NCBI GenBank assembly: GCA_949987565.1
Contig: OX465111.1
Location: forward strand, 1,784,494-1,848,493
Reading direction: 5' to 3'
Origin: Luidia sarsii
Taxonomy: Eukaryota > Echinodermata > Asteroidea > Paxillosida > Luidiidae
Length of the DNA: 64,000 nucleotides
The notes beneath the pieces were generated by a model. It saw only the letters and a program-made list of their open reading frames with translations. It was not told where the DNA came from and did not search any database. A program made the position numbers and the translations under genes. The stretch's first letter is position 1; the number at the start of each line of letters is the position of its first letter. Positions 22,280 to 36,424 of this stretch are shown here, one piece after another.

Positions 22280-25100
22280 TGCAGGTATTAATTTTCAGGA
22301 TGACTCAACCAATGTCCAGCAAGCCTCATCCTTCTCTCACGAATATTTCTGGAAGCCTAAATTTAGGAAGCATTCCATATAGGCTACAGGTTGGTAATCC
22401 TAATAATCATGGTGCCTCCAGGATACACACAGGGCAATTATTAGCCTACGAGTGTATACCCAACCCCACCTAATGCCGTCTCCTGCAGTAGAGGCCTACT
22501 GAAAGTGTCTAAAACTCGGCTCGAAAGACAGAAAGACTGACTCAACAGTTGGTACAAAGTGCCCCCTCTTCGTGTCATCCTTCAGCCTGCGCACAGCTCA
22601 CACACTTTCATCATCCGGTGTAGGGCACCGGCGGCAGAGTGCGGGCACCAGCGACACATCGCGTAAAGACACGAGGGGTAAACCTGCGCCGCTGCATGTC
22701 TGGAGGGACTGATGAGGGCGCTATGACAGTGGAGCGGTAGCAACATGCTCTGACCAACCCAGCACATGCACTTTTTATTGGTGCAAATAAGTACTGCTCG
22801 TGGCACAATAAAGTCTCTGCCGGGTGTACCAACCACAACAACAACAACAACCATCTACAACATTATCACAGCGACAGTGCTATGTGAGCCTACAGCTTCT
22901 ATACTGCGTGCTTTCAACTTCTGATCAATATACAGTGCGTTATTGTAACCGAGGGCCAAACGTTCGAAAAGTGCCACCAGACTCACCTGTGCAGTGAGTC
23001 AGTAGGCAGACATATCTCGCTGTTCTCCCCACATCCATGCAACAGACAAGAGTAATTCCTGGTACGAGTTGTGAAAGGTTCGACCCACTATATAGCACGG
23101 GCATGACTAGTACTACTAGGCCCCCATTCGGTGTGCGCGCTATTTTGTTCAATTATTAAATGTCAATGCTTCGAGCGACGCACACAAAAGGAAGCCTTTG
23201 ATGCTGAAACTAGTCGTCGCACGTCAGCGAAGTTCAATACTTCCTCTCACCTGAGCCGAAGGTTGTTCTTTGTACATGTACATTGTTATTTCGTATGCAA
23301 TCGTGACTGTATGTCTGCCGGGTAGCGGGTTTATAATGTTACGTGCTCTGCGGGCTTTAGTCGGCCTTGTCCAAGGCAAGCTAGATGGCCAGACGCACGC
23401 AAACCACGGCACTACGGCACTACCACGCCGGATCCACGCTGTACGCAGCACGCAGACCGTGCCGCTGCCATCCCACACACAACTATCTGTGTGCGTACGC
23501 AAGCGTGTATAATTACGCAGTCGTACATGTACTGGCAGCCCTCGTTTACGGACCAAGTAAAGGCTCGCACACAGCATAATACGCATCTGTATCTGTATCT
23601 GTATGGGTACGTTGCAGAAACCAATTCTGGCATTAACGCAACAGAGAGAGAGAGGGTGAACGCTGGTAAATTAGACTGAGTGTGATCCATGGCAGAGGAG
23701 GGTTCTGAACCTCTCAACCGAGTCAGCTTGAACAAGGTTCTCGTTTAGGTGATTCCAGTCTATGACTGTCCTATTGAAGAAGGAGTTTTTGAGTTGGTCT
23801 GTATTGCACCAGGATGCTTTGAAGCATTGAGTTTACGGCAATGGAATTTGCTATGGGATTTGATGAGGATGAGGTTGAGCCGTCAAGTTTTCTCGGGCGA
23901 ATTAATCTTCCTTTTTTTCCGTGGTGTGACGTATGTGACGTGACATGCTTCAATTTATATTTCACCGGTCGTCGGAAGAGAAGACGCAGTGGGTTTCTAT
24001 GTGGATGAGATGCATTAATCTACTGCGCACTATAGTCTCATACAACATTGATTAAACAAGAGGGAAAAACCAGGGTCAGGCAGGCCGTCAAGGGATTCAC
24101 TCGAGGTAGCTCAAGGCTCTTGCGGGTCGCGAACAATAGATGGACAGTTGGACACCACTCTCACCGCGTCCTCTCTGCACGTCCCCAGGGGAAATCCACA
24201 AGGTTCTTAAAACGTGGACATGACCGCAAGAGGGCGCTCATCGGCTGGAGGCATCTTCATGGGTTGGTCGAATCCACTGGCAGTGGCTTCGAATCACACA
24301 CGGGTGTATGGAAGCTGCGAGACTTTTTGGACTCGGCCTCGGTCGAGTCAGCCATCGAGGGCATTGGTTGCTATCCGCTAAACGTGCGGACGACACGGAT
24401 TTCTGGTCAATATGGATAGTGTTGTCCAGAAGAAAAAAAGGAGCAATCGCTGAATAATAATTATGTACGGGCCATGTATGTGAGTTTCAAAGACTTTGAA
24501 AATACGAAAAGATTAGTATCAATGTAGGGTTTCAAAACATGGGTCCATTGTATCCGGAATGGACTTCTCTTTTAGACATAGTTTACACAGCGTTGGGGAT
24601 TGCGAACTGTGCCACCAATACGCCTGGATTGCGAAACTGCGTAACGGCCACTAACGGGTGCGGATAGCTAAACGTACATGTATGCGAACGCTTATACGTT
24701 CGCGTGCGAACCCTAGCTCTCTACTGCCTGTTGCTGCCGCTATTCTTTTCATGACATCCGAATCCAATTACGAAGCTCCTATCTAGCGGCAGCGGCTGCG
24801 ACTGTAAGTGACAATGAACTCTGCGGTATTTGTAGTCACTGTAGGAGTATAATGAATCCCCTGCTGGCCTCATTTGATAGAATCCCCTTGATTGCTCGGC
24901 ATCCCCCTGCGGGCGTCTCATTTTGGCTCTGCCAGTACTTACCCGCAGTCGCTCCAGGGCCAGGTCCGTGTGTTCCCCCGGGTTTGTTATGAGAGTCACG
25001 GTACTACGGTAGTCCGTTCATCCTCCTCATCGGAGTGCATCGTGGCCCGGCAACTGGCCCCCATCAGCTCCCAATGACGAGATCCATGCACTGAAGGCCG
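22280..25100. other. Intergenic, no gene recognised
   Basis: About 2.8 kb between the channel cluster and SET. Open frames on both strands lack splice support and family similarity. A small CpG-rich part at 23300-23500 might be regulatory, but nothing specific can be named. Confidence 0.45.
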
Positions 25101-25124
25101 GCTGCGGACAACCAAATCACTCAA

Positions 25125-25540
25125 TTTATGATTGATCTCGTACTGACTGTTTAAAGCCCCTATACACAACATTTGGTAAGATCGAAAAACAGAAATGTTC
25201 ATAGATTTACATGAAACTTATACAGCTTGAAGATGGTTATAATAGAAACCTCGCACAAAAATATTTCTGCCTAAGATGTTGTAGATTGGGAGAGAGGGTA
25301 AAAGAAATCGTTTATTTATGATTGATCTCGTACTGACTGTTTAAAGCCCCTATACACAACATTGGTAAGATCGAAAAACAGAAAATAATGTTCACAGATT
25401 TACATGAAACTTATACAGCTTGAAGATGGTTATAATAGAAACCTCGCACAAAAATATTTCTGCCTAAGATGTTGTAGATTGGGAGAGAGGGTAAAAGAAA
25501 TCGTTTATTTATGATTGATCTCGTACTGACTGTTTAAGCC
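25125..25540. repeat. Tandem duplication, unit about 191 bp, 2.2 copies
   Basis: TTTATGATTGATCTCGTACT starts at 25125, 25315 and 25508. The two full units are nearly identical and differ by a few small indels, followed by a short third partial unit. Non-coding. Confidence 0.93.
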
Positions 25541-25595
25541 AAAGAGAAAATCTATTTAAATTTGCCAATACATGTAGTATGCATTATAGATAATG

Positions 25596-25865
25596 CCAAC
25601 AAATGTTGCAAACTGCTTACTGACTGAAATGACCAAAATGCAAATATCAAAGAATAGGAGGGTTTGGGGTAAGGCCCTTTCTCAAAGGCAGAATCAATAT
25701 CGTCATTATTTCCTCATTTAAAAAAAACCCCAGACCTCTGGCTTAATGGAAAGGCGCTCTACCGTCCTGAGTAATTATCTTCAAGTCCCGGACCGGACTA
25801 ATGTCAAGCTACTGACTCGAATAACCAAAATACAAATCTCAAATTTCTAGAGGGTCTGAGAGAAG
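25596..25865 (-). repeat. GAAACGTCAGGCC-family repeats and SINE fragment
   Basis: Two minus-strand fragments of the repeat whose consensus tail is TTTTAGTCAGTAAGCAGTTT (about 25596-25710 and 25795-25865) flank a degenerate plus-strand tRNA-like SINE head at 25725-25810. They lie upstream of the SET promoter. Confidence 0.7.
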
Positions 25866-26539
25866 CAATGTGATATTAGTATTTGTGTATTATATCTCAA
25901 CCTGTTGTACGCTTTGCCTCATCTCATTCGAAAGAGATTTACTTTTAACTTGCACAATATTCATGACAGCATTCTATGACTCCACACTTGTTAATTTTAC
26001 CTGAGGTTGATCATTTAGGCCTATATCAAACAAAATGCATGATTTTTTTTAGTAATGTCTTCACTCGCGAAGTTTTAAATTTTGTCGATGTTTTATTATT
26101 AATTTTATGTTAATTTGTAGGCCTACATGTTAGTAGCATGTTAAAATTCGGCTTGTGGGCTCGAACAATATGACGATAAACCTGTTTCAATTCAACTAAA
26201 TTCAATTCAATTTTGGCATGTACCATCACAAACACTGGTTTGGGTCAGTCAACAATTACAGGGAAAATGAATAAAATAAGAAATATTTTTCCATAAAAGG
26301 AATTTTTTCCATTTGTTCATTCATTCACATTTCACATGCTGTATTGCTAATGATTTATGATCAGTTTATGAGAGAAACCTTAAGTATAATGAATTTTCAA
26401 TGGGTCGGTGAAAATGTCTCTTTCGTCACCACCCCCCGGGAAAGTCAACATCCCGTACGAAAGCCCTTTCCTCTATACTCGCCCCGCCCCAGATTTATGA
26501 CCCCACTTAAACTGTACCCACCGAGCATTGCAGCTTTTG

Positions 26540-26731
26540 TAACGTGCGCATGCACGGCGGGGCCCACCATTACGTGCTCAATAGAATACGTCTGGCACCC
26601 AGACTCCGCATCGAGGGAAACAGCGCCACGCTCATTCCCGCGAAACGCGAAAATTCGGCAGCGCGTGCCCTTTGTGACACGGCGCATGCGCACTATTCCC
26701 ACTGTCAACCTCGTGAATTTGAGCGGACAAA
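26540..26731 (+). promoter_or_regulatory. SET promoter with NRF1-type palindrome
   Basis: The stretch is CpG-rich against AT-rich flanks. GGCGCATGCGCA just upstream of the start codon (about 26682-26693) matches the NRF1 consensus, and a second TGCGCATGC lies near 26546. There is no TATA box, as expected for a housekeeping CpG-type promoter. A YY1-type AAAATGGCGGC lies at 26887-26897 in the first intron. The transcription start is inferred only. Confidence 0.6.
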
Positions 26732-29700
26732 ATGTCGTCGCCACCAGCCAAAATAAAGAAAGAAGAGACGAAAAACAACGGCCAGAATGTGGCGGAAGTC
26801 GACGGTAAGCCGGCCCGGTCGGGTCTGGGGTAGATGCAGGGTCCGTCGGTGCGGGTTTTGGGGGTTTAGAGGGCCCGGGTCGGGGGAAAATGGCGGCCGG
26901 AACGTGTCGGCCTGGGACTGGCGTCCATTGTTGTGGGCATTGTGTGTGCTTACCAGTCACATGCGTGCAAGGCATGGCGTGCCTTGCTGCACACAGCACT
27001 AAGGGCCCTCCATTTCGCGCGCGTGTATTACGGCACCGCTTGGGCCAATACAAAGGCGTGCATTTCCGACACCCCCCATATCTGCTCCAAGGTTTCCCGG
27101 TTATTTCGCACGCTTTTCTCTCCGCGCACGCCCTGGCTGCGATCGTATTTCAGATGTACCTTGTATGTGGCACGCCACTGCGTCTCATTTTTTCCCCAAG
27201 AGGAAGTGGTTGATGAGAAATAATTGGTACTTAATGACCACAATTCAGGCCCTGCCTATCTTGTTAATGTTAACTATAAACCCGCATTGAAAACTCTGTT
27301 TTTAGTGATTAAGGCTTTCTTAAACGGTATCTAGAGCATTTCAAAATGAACTCCTGTTGATCCTCAAACAATTTTCTTACAATTCCAAAAAGATTTGAGA
27401 AAATTTATAAATTATATATTGTAATCATGCTGTATGTAGGTAAATTTATTGTAATTTTCACATGCAAACAGGCCCATATTAATTAGTGTTGATCCATAGA
27501 TGACTGCATCTCGACCATTATTGTCCACAAACCAAGGCCTGCACCATATTTCCCCAATACAGATACAAATTCACATTTGGACCTTATTTAACGACGTACG
27601 GCCCCCTAAAAATTGAAAATTTAACAAAAACGACTTGAAGATGACCCCTGATTTTTGTTTCTAAAAAATCTTATCGAATCTAATTAAATCCCCCAAACTG
27701 ATATTGTTGGCTTTTTTATGACTTTTAGAAAATTTCACAAAAACATTGCTTGAAGCCCCTTCACAGAATGCACAACTTTACATTGCAATTGCACACCGTG
27801 GTGACACCATGTAACACATTGAGTGTGGCTCTGAAAACTTTCCACTTTCTTACTACTTCTCACTACTTCCACCATGCAAATCCCTCATCTTTTAATAGGC
27901 TGCGACCGTTTGTCTGACATTTCAGAAGCGGACATCAACCAGGCTGCCGTGGAGGCCATCGACAACGTGCAGACCAAGATCGATGCCCTGAACGAGCAGG
28001 CCAGTGAGGAGATTCTGCACGTGGAGCAGAAGTACAACAAACTGAGGAAGCCTTTCTTTGAGGAGCGGGCACGGATGATTGACAAGATCCCCCACTTCTG
28101 GGTCACGACCGTATCCTTTTTCGTCGCCAGAGCACTCCCGCAGTCAATCGACTGCCTCTTCTCAGAACACCTCAAAGAGTGAGCCGCTTAGACAAGAACG
28201 CAAAACCCTAAACCTCTGTCCATGTATTAGCATTGAGTATCAACACAACTTGCCACATTATGGTTCGAGGGCCTGATGTTTCGATCCTAGCAGGACCTCT
28301 CTCGGAGGACTTCCCTACCTTTGAGAAAGGTTAAACAAAACTTGGGCCCTTCTCATTCAAGACAGTAAAGCAACACGTCTGTAGTACCTTTTTTTCAAAA
28401 TCTTTTTTACAAAAAAGAGATAAGAGTTCTTGGCACTTTGATCCCAGAACTCTGTCTTTTGGATGATAATAATTTCAATAATGCATCACTAACCACTCGT
28501 TGCAGAAAAACTGCGATTTGAATTTGACAAACCAAGCACTTGAGGATGTACCACTCTCTGTTCCATTGTCAGGGCTGTTGAATTTTAATTATTTGTTCCT
28601 TTCCTCTCTCTCTCTCTTGGAATAAGCAACAATTGGTGTATGGTTCCTTGACTCGTTGCAAACAGTTCCTACACCACCCTCAGGTGTCGATGTTATTAGA
28701 CGAGCAAGATGAGGAGGCTCTGCAGTATCTGACCAAAGTGGAGGTGCAGGAATTTGAAGATATCAAGTCGGGCTACAGAATCCTTTTTGTAAGTAGTGAT
28801 TTCTAGACATGGTCTCTATTTGTGCAGCCTGGACCACGAGGCCAAGTAGATTGTTGTCAGCAATTTGTCTAGGCCGAAGCTTGCATACTTACTCATTAGC
28901 AGTTACCGGGGGGGTCTCATTGGCAACCAGGTCAGGTGATGCTGTGGGCACATCTGCCGAGATTCTGTCGAGGAAAACAGAAAAGAGAGTTTCTTAGAGG
29001 TTCTGCGATGCCTCATGAGGCTTATGCTCAGAATGCTGAAAAAAAACAAACAACAACCAACTCAACAACCAATCCAACTTCTGCCTTTGAATTTTTACTA
29101 AGCATTTCAATCAAGGAGTTGTGCTCAAAGAGATTGTCTTTAGCTTTGTCTCTGGTACACTCAAGCCAGGCATTCAGTGTCTAGACTCACTAGGCCTGTA
29201 GAGTTTTGTTGAAGCATTCCAACACTTGTTTGTGTGTGGAAAGAACTGACAAGGAATCTTCTCTTCAAATTATCATCTGAGACCAATTTTGGATGAAACG
29301 GGCCTTTGTAAGCCTTTATTATTGAATATTTAGAACCTTTTTGATTCGTGGATTTTTGCATCCTTGCTATTGATGATTTCAAAGAGATTTTGACATGACA
29401 TGACATGCTGTGAATTGTCACATTGAGTCACCTCTTTTCCCTTGTTTCCACAGCATTTCAGTCCCGATAACCCGTATTTCGAGAATGAGGTTCTCGACAA
29501 GGAATTCCACCTCAACGATTCAGGGGACCCTTCGTCACACTCCTCACCCATCAAGTGGAAGCCAGCAATGGTGAGCAGTCCCACACGCATGAATATTCAT
29601 ATGATCATGAATATTCATGTAGTGCATGGATATCCATACGAATGCATAATTACCAATATATGAATATTCATTGCTATTTGGAGATCTTTTTGTTCGGGAA

Positions 29701-31755
29701 GTAGAATTGGAGCTTGTAATCAACCCAGTAAAACAAAGTTCTAGTGAAAAGGAGAAAGACCTAAGAGAAAATGCTTGGTGGTTTGGTTGTGTATTGAATG
29801 GTAGGATGTTGTTCAAACTTGCGCTCGGTCGAATGTGCCATCTGATTTACCAAAACTCTGAGAGTTCTTCCTGCGCCCTTTGAAATCCGACGGTCTGAAA
29901 GACTCCAGACAACCTTGCAAGTGCATCAACCATGTGGAGTGCTCTCTGCCGCAGGCCAGTTGTTCTAGAATGCCAACTCCTGCCAGAGTCCAGAGCACTT
30001 GGCTGCTCCAGAAACTGTCATGTATTGAAAGCAAAGAGAGAAGTTGAAAGTTGAAAAACTACAGCTTCAGTAATCGGTACGGTGTGGCTGTTTAAGAAAG
30101 TCCCGACATTTTGTTGTCGGAACCTCTTGTGTGTGTAGACTTTGTATTTGCTATGTCCTTTTTGTTTTTGGTCAGAGCAATGCCTCATGTCTTTATATCT
30201 GATGAATCTCTTGCAGGACTTGACCAAGAGGAACACGACCATGCCGCAGAAGGGCATTGGGCAGAAGAGGCCGCACACAGACAGTGAGAGCTTCTTCTGC
30301 TGGTTCAACGACCACACAGATGCCGGGGCGGACGAGCTGGGAGAGGTCATCAAGGACGACATCTGGCCCAACCCACTCCAGTACTTCCTGGTCAGTGTCT
30401 ACTGCTTCCCTAAGCACTGAGAGTCAGTGGATTTGTGCGGTTGATGATAATGTGTGGGGATGTTGACCCCGAATGTCAATCCTGGCCCGTGGCTCTGAAG
30501 CTAACCCAACCCACCATGGCCTTGATAAATCCAGCATTGTGGGTCTTAGATGTGATAGACTCCTTGCCCCATGGCTGGTTGCTCTCTTGCTCATGAGCAG
30601 CCATCTTAACGGAACTTCCTAAGCTCCGTATGAGAAGTGAAACCCATCCAAATCCTCTGTCCAGCTAGGTCATCATGAGAGTTAAGGTTGACTGATCTCC
30701 GAGCCCAACCCAGCCAGCTCATGTTACCAATTTTTCCTGCCTTGTTTTTTGCCGATTGCTAGCTTGGCATTCACTGTAAATGTGGGTGACTCTGCTTCAG
30801 GCACATCCGTGACATTGGCACTTTGACTCTCTCCCCCCCAAAATACTGTGGATGATGAATTACCTTTGGCTTTTGGCATTCTTGCAGATTCCGGACGGGA
30901 AGGAAGAAGGCGATGACGACAGCGAGGCGGGAGATCTGGACGACATTGCCGAGTACGGAGAGGAGGATGACGACGAGGATGATGATGAGGATGACGATGA
31001 GGATGATGAGGGGGAGGAGGGGCTGGAAGACTTTGAAGGGGAGGTAGGTACCACCGATCTGTCCGTCCATCTCCTGAAACAAACTCTTCCACTACGACGT
31101 GTATCCGTGACTTCAGGCGGAATTATGTTTTTGCAAAAGGTTTACAATGGCTTGCCGGCCAGGAGGGCACTTTGCTCAAGGCCGCTGTGAGCAGCTCGTT
31201 GTTGAGGACAGGCACTTTCTTCTGAGAGGGGCCGGGATGATTTCCTCCCTGCAGGATGGAAACGCCCGAAAGAAATTAGCCTTGCCTGCATGGAAACCTG
31301 AACAGTCTCAATGTTGATAGGAAGGATTTCAGACCAGTGATCAGTGTACCCCAACCCGCTGCCAAATGTTAGCGTTGGTACATCATACGTACAGACACAT
31401 GAGGTCCCTGCATTCTTGCACTCAAGCGAACACTGCAGTGGCTGCATTCTGTGGGATTCAGTTGCCGCCCATCCTGCCTCGCGTGCCTCAATGTATTAGC
31501 ATGTACTCCATGAGGCAAACCTGGCTCTTTTCTGCACATTTTACCGGACAATTTTGAACTGGCTTGGTTCAAGGACTAACCAAGTCAGTTGGCTGACTGT
31601 AATGTATTTTCTGAGTCGTCAAACATGTTTGTGAGGTTTTTTTTTTTTTAGTCGAGAATCTGGAGTTATTCATTATTTCTCTTCTTTCTCCGTTTATCCA
31701 GGGGGATGATGATGATGTACCAGACGAGGATGATGATGACGAGGGAGAAGCTTAA
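26732..31755 (+). CDS. SET: SET / TAF-I (I2PP2A) histone chaperone
   Basis: Seven exons: 26732-26804, 27926-28110, 28666-28788, 29454-29570, 30217-30390, 30888-31043 and 31702-31755, giving 293 aa. All junctions are GT-AG and all phases close. The N-terminal tail ([12 protein letters not shown]) leads into the dimerisation helix ([20 protein letters not shown], about 45-65), then PHFWVTT, the NAP earmuff domain with [35 protein letters not shown] and [24 protein letters not shown] motifs (here [10 protein letters not shown]), then a long Asp/Glu tail from about 227. Proteins of this family bind histones, inhibit PP2A and belong to the INHAT complex, mainly in the nucleus. Length and motifs are those of a complete orthologue. 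Confidence 0.97.
28258..28335. repeat. GAAACGTCAGGCC-family repeat fragment in SET intron 2
   Basis: GGGCCTGATGTTTCGATCCT and AGCAGGACC match the family consensus on the minus strand. It is followed by a degenerate inverted half (CTTTGAGAAAGG). Confidence 0.75.
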
Positions 31756-34700
31756 GAGTTAATTGGATGGTGTTTTTTTTATAGCATCCCCCCACAGTGG
31801 TTACTACGGTAACGCATCATCATTATCAGCAGTCTGATCAAGGAGTTGTACATTCACCATTTCTTACCGAGAAAATTGACGAGCAAAACGCAACAAAAGA
31901 AAATTCAAAACCCAAATTATCTCCTGCGGCCCACTAGGCATTGTTTTAGGAGATTGCCTGGTTGGTTTCAGTCGTCAACTTTGTCAAGAGATAAAATTTC
32001 CAAAAAAACAAAGAAAGAAGTAAATTGAAATTATTCTATAGTCAGATTTGTAACATTTTGGCTCGAGGATAACCTCTCTCCTTTTGTGAGTTTTACAACA
32101 TCCGGGGACACAAGAAACATTAAAAAAAAAATTAAAAAAAAATAAAAAAAATATCAGTGTTAATAGTTTACATATGCTGTGTTCTTCTTTAATGGACCCC
32201 AGGGGATTTGACTCATTTTTAATGCAGGGTGGCCATTTTTCTATGAAAACATGAATGACCCAACGAGAGAGAGTAGAATGTAAATGAATTTTTGTGATAT
32301 TTGCGTAGAGGGCCTTAAAAAAAAAAGAAACAAGAAAAGACCAGGGAAGGGTTTTGGGGAAGTAGCGTTTGTGTCTAATTGTTCGGGGATGATGCTGTTT
32401 TTGTGGATTTTTTTTTTGGTATTTGTTGGGTTTTTTCGGGGGTTCCACCTGTCCTGTGTCATGTTGTTCACAAAATGCCCTTGAGGTCTCTGGGATTGTC
32501 TCGTCAGAAAGTGCTGCAAAGAAGAGAGAAAAAAAACATCCAAATTTGACAAGTTAGAATCAATACAAAGTTAGTCTGTTAGTCTTTTTAGGTGGTAGGT
32601 TTTTCAATTTCATATAAGATATGATTTTTCTCCTGTCCTTATGAAAACACAAAGTTTACCGAGAATGCCCAAACATTCCTTTGGTCTAGATGCACAGATT
32701 TAGAACAGTCCCTTGTTTGGGATGGATGGTCTGTCAGACTGTTAAGAGTGGGTGGTACTGCTACCTCTAAGCCTCAGTTATGTGTTGGTCAGATGCTTTG
32801 GCCTTAGTCCCTGGTAGGAATCATAACCAAGGTGTCCTGGGAATAGCCATGTTGAAAACAAATACACAATTGGTGAGACTTAAGACAAATTGACTCAGTG
32901 GTTTGAGCCACCGCTTCATCGCAGTATGAGTAATCTGCCAACACAGACTCAGGCCCTCAAATCGCACCTCATTTTTATCGTGAAATAATACTGCCCTCTG
33001 CTGAAGCTCACTTTAAAAAATGACTATGCTGAAGGCATCCGTACTTTGGCCAAGCCATGATATGTTGCTGTATCTGCAATGCTTCTGTTGCTACCTGCAA
33101 GTATATGTATCTTGTAATTTTAAATGACGAAATTGAAAACTTTGGGGTCCGCTGTAGTTTATCAGTATGTATGGCTTGATTTTCTTTTTTCCTCCTTTTT
33201 CCTTTTTTTTTTTTAGTTAAATCTTGGTACGTTTTTCCATGTTTTAATTTCATCTTGGTGCCAGATATATTTTTTCCTCCCAGAAGTGAACGGGAAGGCA
33301 TTTGGGACGAAATTAGAACAATGTGTCCTATTGTTTTATACATAGTGTTTACTTACAGAAAAAAAAGGGAGATTGTTTGTACAGCTCCCTTAGTAGAGTG
33401 CGATTCTCATGTTCTTTTTTTTTTGTAATTTGAGATGGGGGAAAATAAGGAAAAACAACATTATTCCAAATAAAGTTGGCTCGTTGTGATTGTCATGGAA
33501 AAAGTGTGGCAAATTGGTCTTGTGTAAAAAAAAAATGCCTTTGCTGTTGATTTTGTGATGATACATCTGTCAGAATGTGTGCAAGCATGGGGCAGGTTAT
33601 GCCGGCAGACTTGCATTCATCTGGTAGCAGCCCGTCTTTACCAAAAGGACCAATCTGAACGCTCAGTAATAAGCATGTCTACCTTACTGGAGGAAAGAAT
33701 AGAACCTCTGAACAAAACCCATGGAGATCTAGTGGCATATGCCCATGCAGTACATTAGGGTCTGAATCAGCCTCTGGTGCACTGGAGTGGGATCACCCCT
33801 GGCCAAATAACGCGAGAAAAAAGACGCATGTAAGTGCACAGTGCCTACTCTTTTACACCTGGATATGTTGAGTGAATTGTTATTGGTCCCAGTTTAGTGT
33901 GTTCAATAGGCATTCTCAAGTCTAGTTTCATCTGGATGAGACCCCACGTTGCTTCGCGCCAAAAGAAATTGTTCCAATTTTTGAACTTGTGATGCCCGTA
34001 CAAAATACCGGTAACCATGTGCGTTTTATAAAAGTGCATGTAGAAGAAACACTGAACATTGTTGTGTCATTTTTTTTTCCAGTTTTTTATTCGTGGTTGG
34101 GACAAGATAGGGGCTTAGTTGATACATGGTGACTCTGGCGACAGAAGATTTTCTTGGGAAGACTAAAAAAACACCCACACAGGCATACATACAGCTCAAT
34201 TGGATGTGTATCTGTTTGTGAAACAGTTTTGCCTGTAGTCTGTTGTGATGTTCCCTCCAAAAGATCACTTTGACTTTCCCCAAAATTTTGTTTCAAACTA
34301 GTTGCGTTTGTTCCCCAGCAAAAATAGTTTGCCTATTAAAATTTTGGGAAGGCTGCCACCTAAGGGCTGGATAGCTCACGTTGTTTGATCACTTGTTTGT
34401 TAGAGGAAAACAAAATCAAAGGTCTCGGGTTCAAGTCCCGATCCAGTCCAATTCTCATTGCTGTGTGCACAGATAGCTGTGATTGTGATGGTTCTGTTCA
34501 ATTGTCAAGCTCCTATAACCAGAAAGAAAAAAAATTCAAACCCAGAGAGGCAACACCACTCAACCAACTGTTTTGTTCAGATTGTCGAAACTGATAAGAT
34601 TTATAACACCTTATGACACATCTACCTCCATTAACTTTTCTTTCCATACTACATGTACTGAATGGGTCGTGAAAAGTACCCCCGGAATTTGAAAGAAACG

Positions 34701-35070
34701 ACAAAGAATTCTTCCAGTCAGTTGCTCAAGCACACACAAATCTCTTCGTTTGAAAAAAAAAAGAAAAAAAGAAGAATGAGAAGCGTTGGAGTTTGTCCAG
34801 CGATGAATGTAAATACTGTGTGTTTGATTCGTATCTAAGTGGTTTTTGGATTGCTTTTGTGACTTATATACACTGTATGACTCTGCTCCAACTATTACAT
34901 GAAATGTCTGGTGATGCTTGCATGCAACCTGCCATGCAGTGTCCTTTGGTCAAGTCAGCAGAGAAATCCCATTAGGTGTTAAACCGTTTGTCCTTGGGGG
35001 GGAAAATTCACCATTTGTTGAGGATTTTTTTTAGCAAGTTGATTCTTCAAGTGAATAAAAAAAACTGCAC
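31756..35070 (+). other. SET 3' UTR and downstream flank
   Basis: AT- and T-rich, stop-dense sequence follows the SET stop codon. Candidate poly(A) signals AATAAA lie at 33469-33474 and 35054-35059. Long 3' UTRs are known for SET in other animals, so a transcript end at either site is plausible. A tRNA-like SINE head lies at about 34355-34460 (CTGGATAGCTCACG and CGGGTTCAAGTCCCG). No other coding exon was seen. Confidence 0.6.
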
Positions 35071-36420
35071 TGTCTCCAACGACAATCACTCTGGATTCTT
35101 ACTTCATTTGGAGCGCTGGCGTTCCTAGTCTTGTTCAGTTTTCAATATCTGTAATGAAATTATTGAGATTAGCAATCAGTCGCATATGTTTTTGCAAACA
35201 AATCGTCCATCGAACCACAAAGTGACCAAACTTCAATCCTCCTTTAGTGGGGAAAATTCATGCTCAATTTAATCCCCTTAAAAGTTATGATGGAAAATCA
35301 TTCAAGTTCTGATGGCTATCCTTTTCCAATCTCCACTAGGTACATGTGAACAACAGATAATGGGTGGACCATACACTCATTAGGCAGCCCAGTTACTCCA
35401 TCGTGTAGAATGCATCATGCTAAATTTGTCTTAAAAGTAATGACAGTGATCATCTTAGTTAAGATAGAGATATCAGAAACTCACACGCATCGAGGCCACA
35501 GAGCACTGATACCATAATCAAATGGTCTGTGGTTACACTCCCTGCCTTCACAATTGTTTCCAGTTTAATCAAAATATATTGAAATGACCACAGTTCTATT
35601 GCCACCAATACATTTAAAGTTTCCTCAATGAGGACTTGCCCTGCTTGACATTATAAGCACCGACTGCTCAGTGCTTTGCCCGATGCCTGATGAACAAAAA
35701 TTCAGGCAGCTCGGACGGGATTCGAACCCAGAACTCCTGCTTTCTAATGCCGACGACTTAACCACTTGACCATCAAGCTTGTGAGGTCGTGTGGAGGATT
35801 TGAATAATGTATAGGGACTGGTACTGCATTGTATCATACATGTATATCATGTCATATCAATGGTTACAATCTCCAATATCTATAATCAGGCTTTCCCCTG
35901 CATATTGTGACTACATTAATGGGCATCTCAAAATTATGCTAGACAAAAGAACATAAAAGCAACAACACTTTAGCATAGTGTAAAGTGATGTGTTTCACAG
36001 ATTCTACATGCTTTATTACAGTGCTTTACAATTAGGTTCCATTCCAATCTGTGACCCGCGGAAAATCAAACTGGCATATCCACAATAAACCCAAATCATA
36101 TATGTGATGGGCTCAGCAAAAATGAGTCAGATTGGGGTAAAATCATGATTTATACCATCCTCTTTCATTACAAGTTTGAATTAAAATTTTCCAATCAGCA
36201 AACATGAACATCAGGACACTGATTAAGCAATGTAAGCCCAAATCAGTAAAATAGATTCAAAATTTCCCAGTTAGTTTTCCCTTTATTTGTTTGACTTGAA
36301 TTGAAAAAAGCTGCATCCATTTGGAGCGATCCCCGAGCTGCTGTAACCAGGAGATATACAGCAGTTAATGGTTGCATGCTTCTGACTAGCATCCCCACCC
36401 TAGCAAAGACTAGTTGATTA
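35070..36420. other. Intergenic between SET and SCFD2
   Basis: Contains a minus-strand tRNA-like SINE at 35630-35810 (GGGATTCGAACCCAGAA and AACCACTTGACCA on the plus strand). The rest is unique AT-rich sequence. SET and SCFD2 are convergent here, so both 3' ends lie in this interval or next to it. Confidence 0.55.
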
Positions 36421-36424
36421 TTTA

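Noticed and set aside
30860..31054. Polyserine minus-strand frame
   Set aside because: It is the antisense of the SET acidic tail exon, which has splice sites and family homology on the plus strand.
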